The notes beneath the pieces were generated by a model. The model did no database searches. It was given only the letters and a program-made list of their open reading frames with translations, and had not been told where the DNA came from. A stretch of 55,944 bases of DNA from Nostoc sp. UCD121 (lineage in GTDB: Bacteria > Cyanobacteriota > Cyanobacteriia > Cyanobacteriales > Nostocaceae): the NCBI RefSeq assembly GCF_014222285.1, contig NZ_JACKZS010000027.1, positions 1 through 55,944 on the forward strand. The letters are read 5' to 3'. A program made the translations under genes and the position numbers. Of the stretch, positions 9,689 through 18,177 are shown piece by piece (position 1 is the stretch's first letter; each line of letters begins with the position of its first letter).

Positions 9689-9753
9689 TGATGTTATGAA
9701 TAATGCCCTGAATGGGAACTCTAACTTTAAATCAGTAAAGGAAGTCTTTGGTG

Positions 9754-12249
9754 ATGAGAGTCGTACCCTTTCTATTTATATTAATAAGTGGGTTATTCAC
9801 TCCAGGAATGATGCCATCGGCGATACTCCCTTGGAGTGGCTGCGCCAACGCTCAGGTGTCATCTGATGGTACAACTAACACCATTGTCAACCAAAGCGGT
9901 AATAATTTTAATATTCTTAATGGCAGAGAAAAAGGTAATAATTTATTTCACAGTTTCACTAATTTTTCTTTACCTACAGGTACTTCAGCAACTTTTGATT
10001 TAACTAATACCCCAAATATTACAACTATATTTAGTCGAGTTACTGGGGGAAATATTTCTCAGATTGATGGGTTAATTAGCACGCTTCATAGTAATAATCC
10101 TGTAAGCTTGTTTGTAATGAATCCGGCGGGAATTGTCTTTGGACAAAATGCCCGTTTGGATATTAGTGGCTCATTTGTGGGGACGACAGCAAATAGTATT
10201 AAGTTTGCCGATGGTGTTGAATTTAGTGCCACGAATCTCCTTAGTCCACCGTTATTGACAATGAATGTACCTGTGGGGTTGCAGATGGGACAAAATCCGG
10301 GTAGTATTCAAATCCGAGGACAAGGACACGATCTTCTTCACCCACCCAATTTTTTAAACCCTGTTACCCGCAATCTCCAACAGGCTGGTTTGCGTGTGTT
10401 TCCAGGCAAAACATTAGCCCTCATTGGTAACGGTATTCAATTAGATGCAGGGGTTTTAATTGCTGAAAGCGGACACATTGAACTCGGCAGCGTGGGTACA
10501 GGAAGCATCAATTTGAATACAAATACTCCCAATTGGGAATTTGGCTACAGTCCTAATCAAAATTTATCAGATATTCATATAACTCGCGCAGCCCTTATAG
10601 ATGCAAGTGGAAATCCTGGAGGCTCGATTTATCTTCAAGGAAAAGACATTCGTATTCAAGACAGTTCTATTGTATTTATTCAACATCAAGGAGAGCAAAA
10701 TGCAGGTAGGATCAAGATTAACGCAGACTTATTAGAGATGACTGGCGCACTGCAAAACAAGGATCAAAGTTTGATTATGTCTGAAAATCTGGGTAGTGGA
10801 TCTGGAGCGAATATAGATGTTTCAGTCAGACAGATCGTGGTGCAAGATGGCGGTGGAATTCTCTCTACTACTTACCTCAATAGGGGAAATGGTGGAAATA
10901 TCGCTATAAATGCCACAGAATCAATCCACATCCTGGGGTTTTCTCCCTTCGATTTTCGCAGTAGTGGCATCAATAGCCCATCCTTTCAGGGAGGGGGACG
11001 GGGTGGAAATATTTTTATCACCACCAAAAATTTAATTGGTAGAGAAGGTGGAGGAATCTCATCGCTGGTTCAGGGGGGAGCAGGTGGTGGAAATATTGAT
11101 GCGATCGCAGATACGATTACTTTAATGGGTGAGAATCCAGGCTTTGGTGGAGCTTCCGCTATTTCTACATCGACCTTTTTTGGCGGGGATGGAGGTGCGA
11201 TAACCATCAATACAGGACGCTTGCTACTAAAGGCATCCGGGTTAATTTCTGCCAGTACTTCTGATTCTGGTAATGCTGGTAGTCTGACCATTAATGCGCG
11301 TGAATCCATTGAAATTGACGGTTCAGGTTCAGTTTTGGCGGAACATAGTCGGATAACTGCATCAGGGCAAAAATTTCGACCCAGATTTCTACAAAACACT
11401 GGATTGTCTGCATTCCCGACTGGAAATGGGGGTAACTTAACTATTACATCTCCCAGTATTAAAGTTAGCAATCAAGGCTATATCGCGGCTGAAAATGTGG
11501 GTAGTGGAAATGGTGGATACTTGCAAATTCAAGCTGACTCAATCGTTTTAGATCAACAAGGTCAAATTAGAACTGCCGCAGCATCTGGGCTAGGAGGTTC
11601 CCTGAAACTTGCTGTGCGAGATATTCTGCTAATGCGCCACAATAGCCTGATCAGTGCCAAGGCAGGAGGTATAGGCAATGGTGGCAATATTAATATCAAT
11701 TCTCCGATTATTGCTGGATTAGAAAATAGTGATATTATCGCCAATGCAGTTGCAGGTAATGGTGGTAACATCCAAATCACCACCCAAGGCATATTCGGGC
11801 TAAAATTCCGTCCTCAACTCACCTTAGAGAACGATATTACTGCCAGTTCCCAATTTGGTGTTAACGGTACAGTTCAAGTTAATACTATTGGTGTCGATCC
11901 CAATTCGGGCTTAGTGGAATTGCCAGCAAATGTCACCGATCCATCCCAGCAAATAGCCAATGGTTGTTCTGCAAATCAAGGTAGTCGTTTTGTGACAACG
12001 GGAAGGGGTGGAGTGCCGCAAAATCCAACGCAGCAAATTAGGAGCGATCGCACTTGGTCTGATACTCGTGATATCTCTGCATACCGCAAAACACAGCCAG
12101 TACAAGCCCAAATTCCCCCATCCTCAGAGGTTCTTGTCCAAGCCACTTCTTGGCATCGCAATGCTGACGGCAAAATTGAGTTAATAACAGATAAATCTCC
12201 TGTTCAGGTGCAACAGGCATTAGATTGTGCTGCTATTCGCAAAAGTTAA
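9754..12249 (+). CDS. TpsA exoprotein 3 (haemagglutinin-like, beta-helix)
   Basis: This third TpsA is 831 aa from ATG 9754, with AAAGGAAG upstream; TTG 9748 or GTG 9751 are alternatives. The signal peptide ends ANAQ. The TPS domain shows SRVTGGNISQIDG and NPAGIVFGQNARL, then GSFVGTTANSIKFADG. The middle is richer in GGxGGN turns than in copies 1 and 2, as seen around residues 400-470. The C-terminal module again has GVDPNSGLVELPANV, NGCSANQ, SDRTWSD and LDCAA. The last 100 codons are nearly identical in DNA to copy 4, pointing to recent duplication or gene conversion. A surface or secreted role alongside its neighbours is inferred. Confidence 0.9.
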   Translation: MRVVPFLFILISGLFTPGMMPSAILPWSGCANAQVSSDGTTNTIVNQSGNNFNILNGREKGNNLFHSFTNFSLPTGTSATFDLTNTPNITTIFSRVTGGNISQIDGLISTLHSNNPVSLFVMNPAGIVFGQNARLDISGSFVGTTANSIKFADGVEFSATNLLSPPLLTMNVPVGLQMGQNPGSIQIRGQGHDLLHPPNFLNPVTRNLQQAGLRVFPGKTLALIGNGIQLDAGVLIAESGHIELGSVGTGSINLNTNTPNWEFGYSPNQNLSDIHITRAALIDASGNPGGSIYLQGKDIRIQDSSIVFIQHQGEQNAGRIKINADLLEMTGALQNKDQSLIMSENLGSGSGANIDVSVRQIVVQDGGGILSTTYLNRGNGGNIAINATESIHILGFSPFDFRSSGINSPSFQGGGRGGNIFITTKNLIGREGGGISSLVQGGAGGGNIDAIADTITLMGENPGFGGASAISTSTFFGGDGGAITINTGRLLLKASGLISASTSDSGNAGSLTINARESIEIDGSGSVLAEHSRITASGQKFRPRFLQNTGLSAFPTGNGGNLTITSPSIKVSNQGYIAAENVGSGNGGYLQIQADSIVLDQQGQIRTAAASGLGGSLKLAVRDILLMRHNSLISAKAGGIGNGGNININSPIIAGLENSDIIANAVAGNGGNIQITTQGIFGLKFRPQLTLENDITASSQFGVNGTVQVNTIGVDPNSGLVELPANVTDPSQQIANGCSANQGSRFVTTGRGGVPQNPTQQIRSDRTWSDTRDISAYRKTQPVQAQIPPSSEVLVQATSWHRNADGKIELITDKSPVQVQQALDCAAIRKS

Positions 12250-12380
12250 TTTGCCCCAGAAATTCCAACGGTTTAATAGCGATCGCAAGTATTCCAAATA
12301 CTTAAAGATTAAGCTTTTGCTGATGTTAAGGGCGATCGCGCCTAGGGAATAATGAAACTTAGATGAAATGAGACTAAGTG

Positions 12381-15125
12381 ATGAAAACACGCTCTGTTGG
12401 ATTGGGTTTGGTTAATGGAATGTTGGCAAGTGTCATGCTATTGCCATTAGGAACAATATTTCTTTGGAGTGGCTCTGTCAATGCTCAAGTCACCTCAGAT
12501 GGCAGCCTCAATACCACCGTCTCCCAGAATGGCAATAATTTCACGATTACCAATGGTAGTGCCGCAGGCAGTAATCTCTTTCACAGCTTTGGGCAGTTTT
12601 CAGTTCCCACTGGTGGTTCAGCCACATTCAATTTAATTAATACCCCGAACATCTCTACAATTTTCAGCCGAGTCACAGGGGGTAGTGTTTCTAATATAGA
12701 TGGCTTGATTCAGACTCTTAATAGCACCAACCCTGTTAGCCTATTTCTCCTGAATCCTAGCGGCATTCTCTTTGGCTCTAATGCCAGCTTAAATATTAGT
12801 GGGTCATTTGTTGGGACTACTGCCGACAGCATAAAATTTGCGGACGGATTCAAGTTTAATGCCAATGATGCCACACCACCCGCTTTATTAACTATGAGTG
12901 TGCCAGTTGGATTGCAACTTGGAGCTAATGCCGGAACAATTCGCACCCAAGGAACCCCAGCACTCAACTTCTTTTTTCGCCCATCACAAATGTTCAAGGC
13001 TAAAACTGTGGCGTTGGTGGGTAGTGAAATCGACATCAATCAGACCAGCCTTGCTAATCCTGACGGAAGAGTTGAATTATGGGCATTGCGAAATGCTGAG
13101 GTTGGTTTGAATAATCAAGCTGGATTGCAACTAACTAGCCCTGCTTTGGCTGACTGGGGAACAGTTTCGCTCAGACAATCTTCACTCATCGATACAAGTG
13201 GGATTAATGGCGGAGCAATCAACATTCGGGGGCGGGGTTTGACGGTTGCCGATGGTTCAGGAATTAGTTCTGCTACTGGTAATTTTGGACAAGGGCAGGG
13301 TATCACCGTCAAAACCACAGAATTTGTAGATTTGTTAGGAGCCTCTGTGCCAGAGAATTATGATACCCCTGGATTATTCACTAGTGTATCGGGAACTGGG
13401 GCAAGAGCAGGAGACATTACCATCGAAACTGAACGTTTACGGATTCTGAATGGAGCTTGGTTGCAGTCCATTAATAATGGCTTTGCCTTTGACTTTTCGA
13501 CTTTTCAGTTAACCGGAATCAACGATACTAGTACTGGAAATATTACTGTTCGTGCTAAAGATGTGGAAGTGAACGGATACAACCCATTTCCTTCTCCTTT
13601 TACTGGTATTGCTAATTTTCGACCTAGCGCTATTACTACTTTGGTAAATGGTGGTGACAGGAATAATAGTGGCAGTATCACCATTGAGGCAGATCGAGTT
13701 CATCTGCTCAATGGAGGTCGCATCAGTACAGATATCCTTGGCTTTAACTTCCCTGGTTTTGAGTTCATGACTACTGGCAATGCAGGGAACATCTCGATCC
13801 GCTCTGCTGAGAGTCTCGAAATTAAGGGGGTGACACCTTCTGGATTGACTGGTGCTGTCATCAGTGCAATTCAAGGTTTTGCAAAAGGTTCAGGCGGCAA
13901 TATCACTATCGATACTGGATATTTGCAAGTAGCAGATGGTGGGGCTATATCTAGTGCGCTATCAGGTACTGGCAAAGCTGGAAATATCGAGATTCATGCA
14001 AAAGATGTAGAAGTCAGCGACCCTATGATCGATAGTTTTAGCAATACATTTAGTGGTATCACTGTTGCAGTAGCTAAGGATGCAGTTGGTCAGGGTGGAA
14101 ATATTAACCTGCAAGCTGAACGCCTGCGTGTTTTCAACGGTGGACAGATCACCTCATCCAGCTTGGGCCAAGGATCTGCTGGCAGTGTTAATTTACGGGT
14201 TAATAACATTGACGTGCAGGGCATCTCTCAACCTTTAGCTGATGGTCGGATACTGCCCAGTACTATTACCGCATCCGCAGCCAATGCCTTTACTGCTCGG
14301 TCAGTGAATATCATAACTGACAGCTTGAGCGTTCGCGATGGCGCAGAAATTACCGTCAGCAATTCTGGAACAGGGGATGCAGGTAATCTCAATATTAACG
14401 CCCGTAATATCTTCTTGGATAATAAAGCAAACCTACGAGCGGAAGTGAATGGAGGTAGTCGTGGTAATATCCGTCTCCAGGCAAGTGATTTTCTCTTGTT
14501 GCGGCGTGGCAGTAGCATCATCACTAATGCTCATGGTGCTTCTACAGGAGGCAACATTGAAATCAGTGCGGGGTCTATTGTCGCTGTCCCAAAAGAAAAC
14601 AGCGACATTTCGGCGAATGCTGTACTCGGACAAGGCGGCAACATCCAAATCACTACTCAAGGCATCTTCGGATTGGAATTCCGTGACCAACTCACTACCG
14701 ATAGTGATATCACTGCCAGTTCGCAATTTGGGGTCAGCGGCACTGTTCAAGTTAATACTATCGGTGTCGATCCAAATTCTGGCTTAGTTGAACTACCAGC
14801 AAATGTCGTCGATTCATCTCAACAAATAGCCAGTGGTTGTTCTGCAAACCAAGGTAGTACTTTTGTGGCAACAGGACGGGGTGGTGTGCCACAAAATCCA
14901 ACTCAGGAAATTAGGAGCGATCGCACTTGGTCTGATATCCGCGACATCTCTGCATACCGCAGTACACAGACAGTACAAGCCCAAATGCCCCCAGCATCAT
15001 CAGGAGTTCTTGTCCAAGCCACTTCTTGGCATCGCAATGCTGACGGCAAAATTGAGTTAATCACAGATAAATCTCCCGTTCAGGTGCAACAGGCATTAAA
15101 CTGTGCTGCTGTTCCCAAAAGTTAA
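12381..15125 (+). CDS. TpsA exoprotein 4 (haemagglutinin-like, longest)
   Basis: This is the fourth and longest TpsA, 914 aa from ATG 12381. Its signal peptide ends VNAQ. The TPS domain has SRVTGGSVSNIDG and NPSGILFGSNASL. The central beta-helix differs from the other three copies: it is longer, with VEVNGYNPF and EVSDPMIDS insertions. The C-terminal 150 residues match copies 1 and 3 closely (ITTQGIFGLEF, GVDPNSGLVELPANV, SGCSANQ, SDRTWSDIRDISAYR, LNCAA). It is preceded by about 130 bases containing GCGATCGC sites, so it may have its own promoter. The mosaic of a divergent middle between conserved ends fits antigen-like diversification of exoproteins. Confidence 0.9.
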   Translation: MKTRSVGLGLVNGMLASVMLLPLGTIFLWSGSVNAQVTSDGSLNTTVSQNGNNFTITNGSAAGSNLFHSFGQFSVPTGGSATFNLINTPNISTIFSRVTGGSVSNIDGLIQTLNSTNPVSLFLLNPSGILFGSNASLNISGSFVGTTADSIKFADGFKFNANDATPPALLTMSVPVGLQLGANAGTIRTQGTPALNFFFRPSQMFKAKTVALVGSEIDINQTSLANPDGRVELWALRNAEVGLNNQAGLQLTSPALADWGTVSLRQSSLIDTSGINGGAINIRGRGLTVADGSGISSATGNFGQGQGITVKTTEFVDLLGASVPENYDTPGLFTSVSGTGARAGDITIETERLRILNGAWLQSINNGFAFDFSTFQLTGINDTSTGNITVRAKDVEVNGYNPFPSPFTGIANFRPSAITTLVNGGDRNNSGSITIEADRVHLLNGGRISTDILGFNFPGFEFMTTGNAGNISIRSAESLEIKGVTPSGLTGAVISAIQGFAKGSGGNITIDTGYLQVADGGAISSALSGTGKAGNIEIHAKDVEVSDPMIDSFSNTFSGITVAVAKDAVGQGGNINLQAERLRVFNGGQITSSSLGQGSAGSVNLRVNNIDVQGISQPLADGRILPSTITASAANAFTARSVNIITDSLSVRDGAEITVSNSGTGDAGNLNINARNIFLDNKANLRAEVNGGSRGNIRLQASDFLLLRRGSSIITNAHGASTGGNIEISAGSIVAVPKENSDISANAVLGQGGNIQITTQGIFGLEFRDQLTTDSDITASSQFGVSGTVQVNTIGVDPNSGLVELPANVVDSSQQIASGCSANQGSTFVATGRGGVPQNPTQEIRSDRTWSDIRDISAYRSTQTVQAQMPPASSGVLVQATSWHRNADGKIELITDKSPVQVQQALNCAAVPKS

Positions 15126-15189
15126 GATGGTAATGGGCAGAAGTTAGACTGATGAAATAACCGATATATTGGCAGATTTGTTGTGATTT

Positions 15190-15354
15190 ATGACTGTAAA
15201 ACTCCAGACAGAAAACGATAATTTACAGGCAAGCATCAGTATAAAGATAAATCAAGAAATAGAAAATGAAAAAGTTCTCTGTTCTCATTGTCAGCGCACC
15301 GCTACGAACGGTATTAAATGTAAAGGAATTTGTGTAGCTGACAATGACTATTAA
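15190..15354 (+). CDS. 54-aa small protein with CxxC-C-C putative zinc site
   Basis: An ATG at 15190 opens a 54-codon frame ending TAA at 15354. The N-terminal half is polar with a helical look (QASISIKINQEIENE). The C-terminal half carries CSHCQRTATNGIKC followed by KGIC, i.e. four cysteines spaced CxxC-x9-C-x3-C, as in small zinc ribbons or knuckles, and ends VADNDY. I believe short proteins with this CxHCxRT..GxxC motif occur in other cyanobacteria, but I cannot confirm that here. No strong Shine-Dalgarno is visible. It lies alone between the last tpsA and the thrB operon. It is probably a real small gene, with function unknown. Confidence 0.55.
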   Translation: MTVKLQTENDNLQASISIKINQEIENEKVLCSHCQRTATNGIKCKGICVADNDY

Positions 15355-15473
15355 GGGAGAACCACTGCTAAATTTGCAATCATGGGCAGGCAAGATGCCT
15401 AACCCACAAAAGTTTGATGAAATTTGGTTATGCAAATTAGATGTGTTTTAGCTTAATGCTGTAGCTCACAGAA

Positions 15474-15983
15474 TTAAATAATCCGGTTGACAATTGTCCA
15501 CACTTCTAAATCAGAGCGGACATAAGGAACGGAGATTGTTTTGAACCCAGTAATGAAAGGCTTGTAATAAATCTGCCAATACATTGGACTCAGTTCATTG
15601 GCACAAGCTTTAAGAAAACGGACTTCTGCCGCCAATTCTCCAGCCAGTTGATTAATGCGTTGAGCATGAACCTGTGCCACTTCTTTCGCTTCTTCTAACT
15701 CCTGCTGTTGGATAAGTTGTTTTGATGCAACTTGCGATCGCACTAACTTACCTTGTTTTTGTTTGATCTGAAATTCCAAAGCTGCGATCGCAGCATCAAT
15801 GCCCTGGAGTTCAACTGATAGTTGGGCATTTTCCCTGGCTTGACGGCGATATGCTTCAACCATTGCCTGGGGTGAATCATTCTCGCTAGAGATGACATTA
15901 TTAATAGTGAGTGCAGCGCGTTCTTCTAAAAGAATTTCAATTTGAGAGTTAAGCGCCGCTATTTCAGCCTGAATTTGCTCCAT
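15474..15983 (-). CDS. Coiled-coil protein, unknown function, downstream of thrB
   Basis: This protein is 169 aa from ATG 15983 (MEQIQAEIAALN). Earlier in-frame codons would overlap thrB and read its reverse region, so I reject them. Residues 1-120 are almost entirely heptad-like helix rich in E, Q, A and L, predicted coiled coil. The last 50 residues are less charged, with aromatic residues and one cysteine (ACANELSPMYWQIYYKPF). There is no signal peptide or membrane segment. The gene begins 29 bases after the thrB stop on the same strand, so it is probably co-transcribed with thrB. I do not recognise the family. A structural or scaffold role is possible but unproven. Confidence 0.7.
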   Translation of the reverse strand: MEQIQAEIAALNSQIEILLEERAALTINNVISSENDSPQAMVEAYRRQARENAQLSVELQGIDAAIAALEFQIKQKQGKLVRSQVASKQLIQQQELEEAKEVAQVHAQRINQLAGELAAEVRFLKACANELSPMYWQIYYKPFITGFKTISVPYVRSDLEVWTIVNRII

Positions 15984-16012
15984 AAACCGAGTTTTAAGTG
16001 CTGAGTAAAATC

Positions 16013-16927
16013 TTAAAAGCTTTTTGCGCCTTGGGTATCGAGAGATAGCGATCGCACCTCGGCTGTAATTCCTTCTTCTTGCCAAGCAGCTAACATCGCC
16101 GCCTCCACCGCCTTTGAGTGTAATTGATCCGCCAAAGCTAACAGTGTCGGCCCCGCACCACTAATTACCATACCATAAGCACCAGCACTAACAGCGGCAA
16201 TGTTGACAGCATCATAACCAGGAATCAAAGCTTTCCGATAGGGCTGATGCAATTTATCTTGCAAAGCTGTTTTTAACCATTGTCCGTTACCAGTTTCCAA
16301 GCCGCGCAACAGTAACCCCAAATGTGCCGTATTGAAAATCGCATCAGCGCGACTCACCTCTGTTGGCAAAACGCCCCGCGCCTCTGAAGTGGAAAGTTCA
16401 AAATTAGGAATAGCCACAACTGGTACAACATCTTTATGCCAGGGAACATCACAAATTTCCCAAGCTGTGCCACTGGTAGCAGCCAGACGACATCCTCCCA
16501 ACAAAGCTGGGACTACATTATCAGGATGTCCTTCCATTGCGATCGCTAACTCCATCACCTGCGACTGAGAAAGAGTAGCACCCTCAAGTTGATTTGCCGC
16601 AACTAATCCGCCAACAATCGCTGTTGCCGAACTACCCAAACCCCTCGCTAGTGGGACACCTAACTTAATCTCTATTTTCACAGTTGGCGGCGTTTGCTCT
16701 ATATGTTGATAGAATTTGACAAACGCCTGGTAGAGAAGATTGCTTTCATCACTTTGGACTCGTTCAGCTTCCGTACCAGTGACATGAATAATTAGCCCAC
16801 CTTCTTCTAGGCGAGTGAATTTGAACTCATTGTACAGCTTTAAAGCTGCACCGATGCAATCAAAACCAGGCCCCAAATTAGCAGTTGTGGCGGGAACGGT
16901 AACAGTGATGGCAGAAACAACAGACAT
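16013..16927 (-). CDS. thrB: Homoserine kinase
   Basis: ThrB phosphorylates L-homoserine with ATP to O-phosphohomoserine in threonine biosynthesis, in the cytoplasm. The protein is 304 aa from ATG 16927 (a TTG two codons earlier is less likely) and belongs to the GHMP kinase family. The N-terminal substrate motif is PATTANLGPGFDCIG. The phosphate-binding GHMP signature is PLARGLGSSATAIVGG (about residues 90-105). A C-terminal glycine-rich motif, MVISGAGPTLLAL, completes the active site. Length is typical. It heads a small minus-strand unit with the coiled-coil gene downstream. No frameshift or missing motif is seen. Confidence 0.96.
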   Translation of the reverse strand: MSVVSAITVTVPATTANLGPGFDCIGAALKLYNEFKFTRLEEGGLIIHVTGTEAERVQSDESNLLYQAFVKFYQHIEQTPPTVKIEIKLGVPLARGLGSSATAIVGGLVAANQLEGATLSQSQVMELAIAMEGHPDNVVPALLGGCRLAATSGTAWEICDVPWHKDVVPVVAIPNFELSTSEARGVLPTEVSRADAIFNTAHLGLLLRGLETGNGQWLKTALQDKLHQPYRKALIPGYDAVNIAAVSAGAYGMVISGAGPTLLALADQLHSKAVEAAMLAAWQEEGITAEVRSLSLDTQGAKSF

Positions 16928-17100
16928 TGGCAAAACTCACTAATCATCAATCAGCATCTCATATAAATGGTTGAATTCCACTCCTTCGAGGGGTGAGTGC
17001 ATCAAACAGGTAAAATGATTTCAAGAAAACTCTTCTGCAGAACTACAACGCTGAGAGTTAGCCTAAAAATATTTTATGGTGCGATCGCAGGAGGCAAAAA

Positions 17101-17841
17101 ATGGGCTTGGCTGGATTAAGAATTGTGTTGGTAGAACCAGCTGGGCCGATAAATATCGGCGCGATCGCCAGGGTAATGAAAAATTTCGGGCTATATAATT
17201 TAGTATTAGTGAACCCCCAATGCGATCCGCTCTCGACGGAAGCTTTGATGATGGCTGTTCATGGTCAAGAAATCTTAGAATCTGCCGTATATGTAGCGAC
17301 CTTACCAGAAGCATTGCATGGATGTGTACGGGCGATCGCTACCACCGGTCGCGTTCGCAGTTTAGAAACACCTTTAGAAAACCCACGCACTGCACTACCC
17401 TGGTTACTGGAGGAACCAGAAAAACCCACAGCACTGATTTTTGGCAGGGAAGACCGGGGATTAAGCAATGAAGAATTAAATTATGCCCAGAGGTTTGTTG
17501 GTATTCCCACCAGTAAAGATTATGTAGCCCTAAATTTAGCTACTGCTGTGGCAATCTGCTGTTATGAATTGTCACAATCTGCCCAACAATTTGACACTCA
17601 GACCATAACCCAAACTGAACTCGCACCCTTAGATGTTTTAGAAGGATACTACCAACAATTAGAATCACTATTACTGAAAATTGGTTATGTATATCCCCAT
17701 ACAGCAGCTAGTCGCATGGGAAAATTTCGCCAACTATATAATCGCGCTCACCTGAAAAGTGGGGAAGTAGCCATGCTGCGAGGAATTTTGCAGCAGGTAG
17801 AATGGGCTTTGAAAAACCAGAGGGATAGTGAAAACTTGTAA
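17101..17841 (+). CDS. trmJ: tRNA (cytidine/uridine-2'-O-)-methyltransferase TrmJ
   Basis: This 246-aa SPOUT-superfamily methyltransferase is predicted to 2'-O-methylate position 32 of certain tRNAs using S-adenosylmethionine. The N-terminus RIVLVEPAGPINIGAIARVMKNFG is the TrmH/TrmJ motif 1 region. FGREDRGLSNEEL is motif 2 and IPTSKDYVALNLATAVAI is motif 3, forming the knotted cofactor site. A C-terminal extension of about 80 residues is typical of TrmJ. The start ATG 17101 sits behind GGAGG with ideal spacing. It is divergent from thrB with a gap of about 170 bases, which includes both promoters. I am sure of the family and fairly sure of the TrmJ subfamily. Confidence 0.9.
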   Translation: MGLAGLRIVLVEPAGPINIGAIARVMKNFGLYNLVLVNPQCDPLSTEALMMAVHGQEILESAVYVATLPEALHGCVRAIATTGRVRSLETPLENPRTALPWLLEEPEKPTALIFGREDRGLSNEELNYAQRFVGIPTSKDYVALNLATAVAICCYELSQSAQQFDTQTITQTELAPLDVLEGYYQQLESLLLKIGYVYPHTAASRMGKFRQLYNRAHLKSGEVAMLRGILQQVEWALKNQRDSENL

Positions 17842-17972
17842 TTATTCGTTTAATATATACGCAATCACCCCCCCAAATATTTAATATGGCTTAAACTAAA
17901 CACAAAAACGCTACTTAGTGGCAAAGTGGAATTTGAGTATTAATATTGCTTAAAGATTAAGTTTTGGGTCAG

Positions 17973-18151
17973 AGAAGAGGCAGGGGGGCAGGGGGCAGGG
18001 AGAAGAGGAAAGGGAGAAGAGGAAAGGGAGACAAGGAAGACAAGGGGGACAAGGAAGACAAGGGAGAATTATTGAATAAATCTCTCCATTTGTCTCCCCT
18101 ACCCTCTGCTCCCTGCTCCCCTGCTCCCTGCCCCCTGCCCCCTACCTCTTC
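17973..18151. repeat. G-rich/C-rich long inverted repeat ahead of serine hydrolase gene
   Basis: A G-run arm (GAGGCAGGGGGGCAGGGGG and onward) pairs with a C-rich arm ending CCCCCTACCTCTTC, so the transcript could fold into a long imperfect hairpin. Internal short repeats such as AGGAAAGGGAGA and ACAAGGAAGACAAGG are present. The first arm has four or more G-runs of at least three, so a G-quadruplex is possible. Such purine tracts recur widely in cyanobacterial intergenic DNA. The element ends 27 bases before the GTG start at 18178. The gap 17842-18177 contains no gene. Confidence 0.7.
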
Positions 18152-18177
18152 AGTCAAGTCGGTCACAAGGAGTAACT

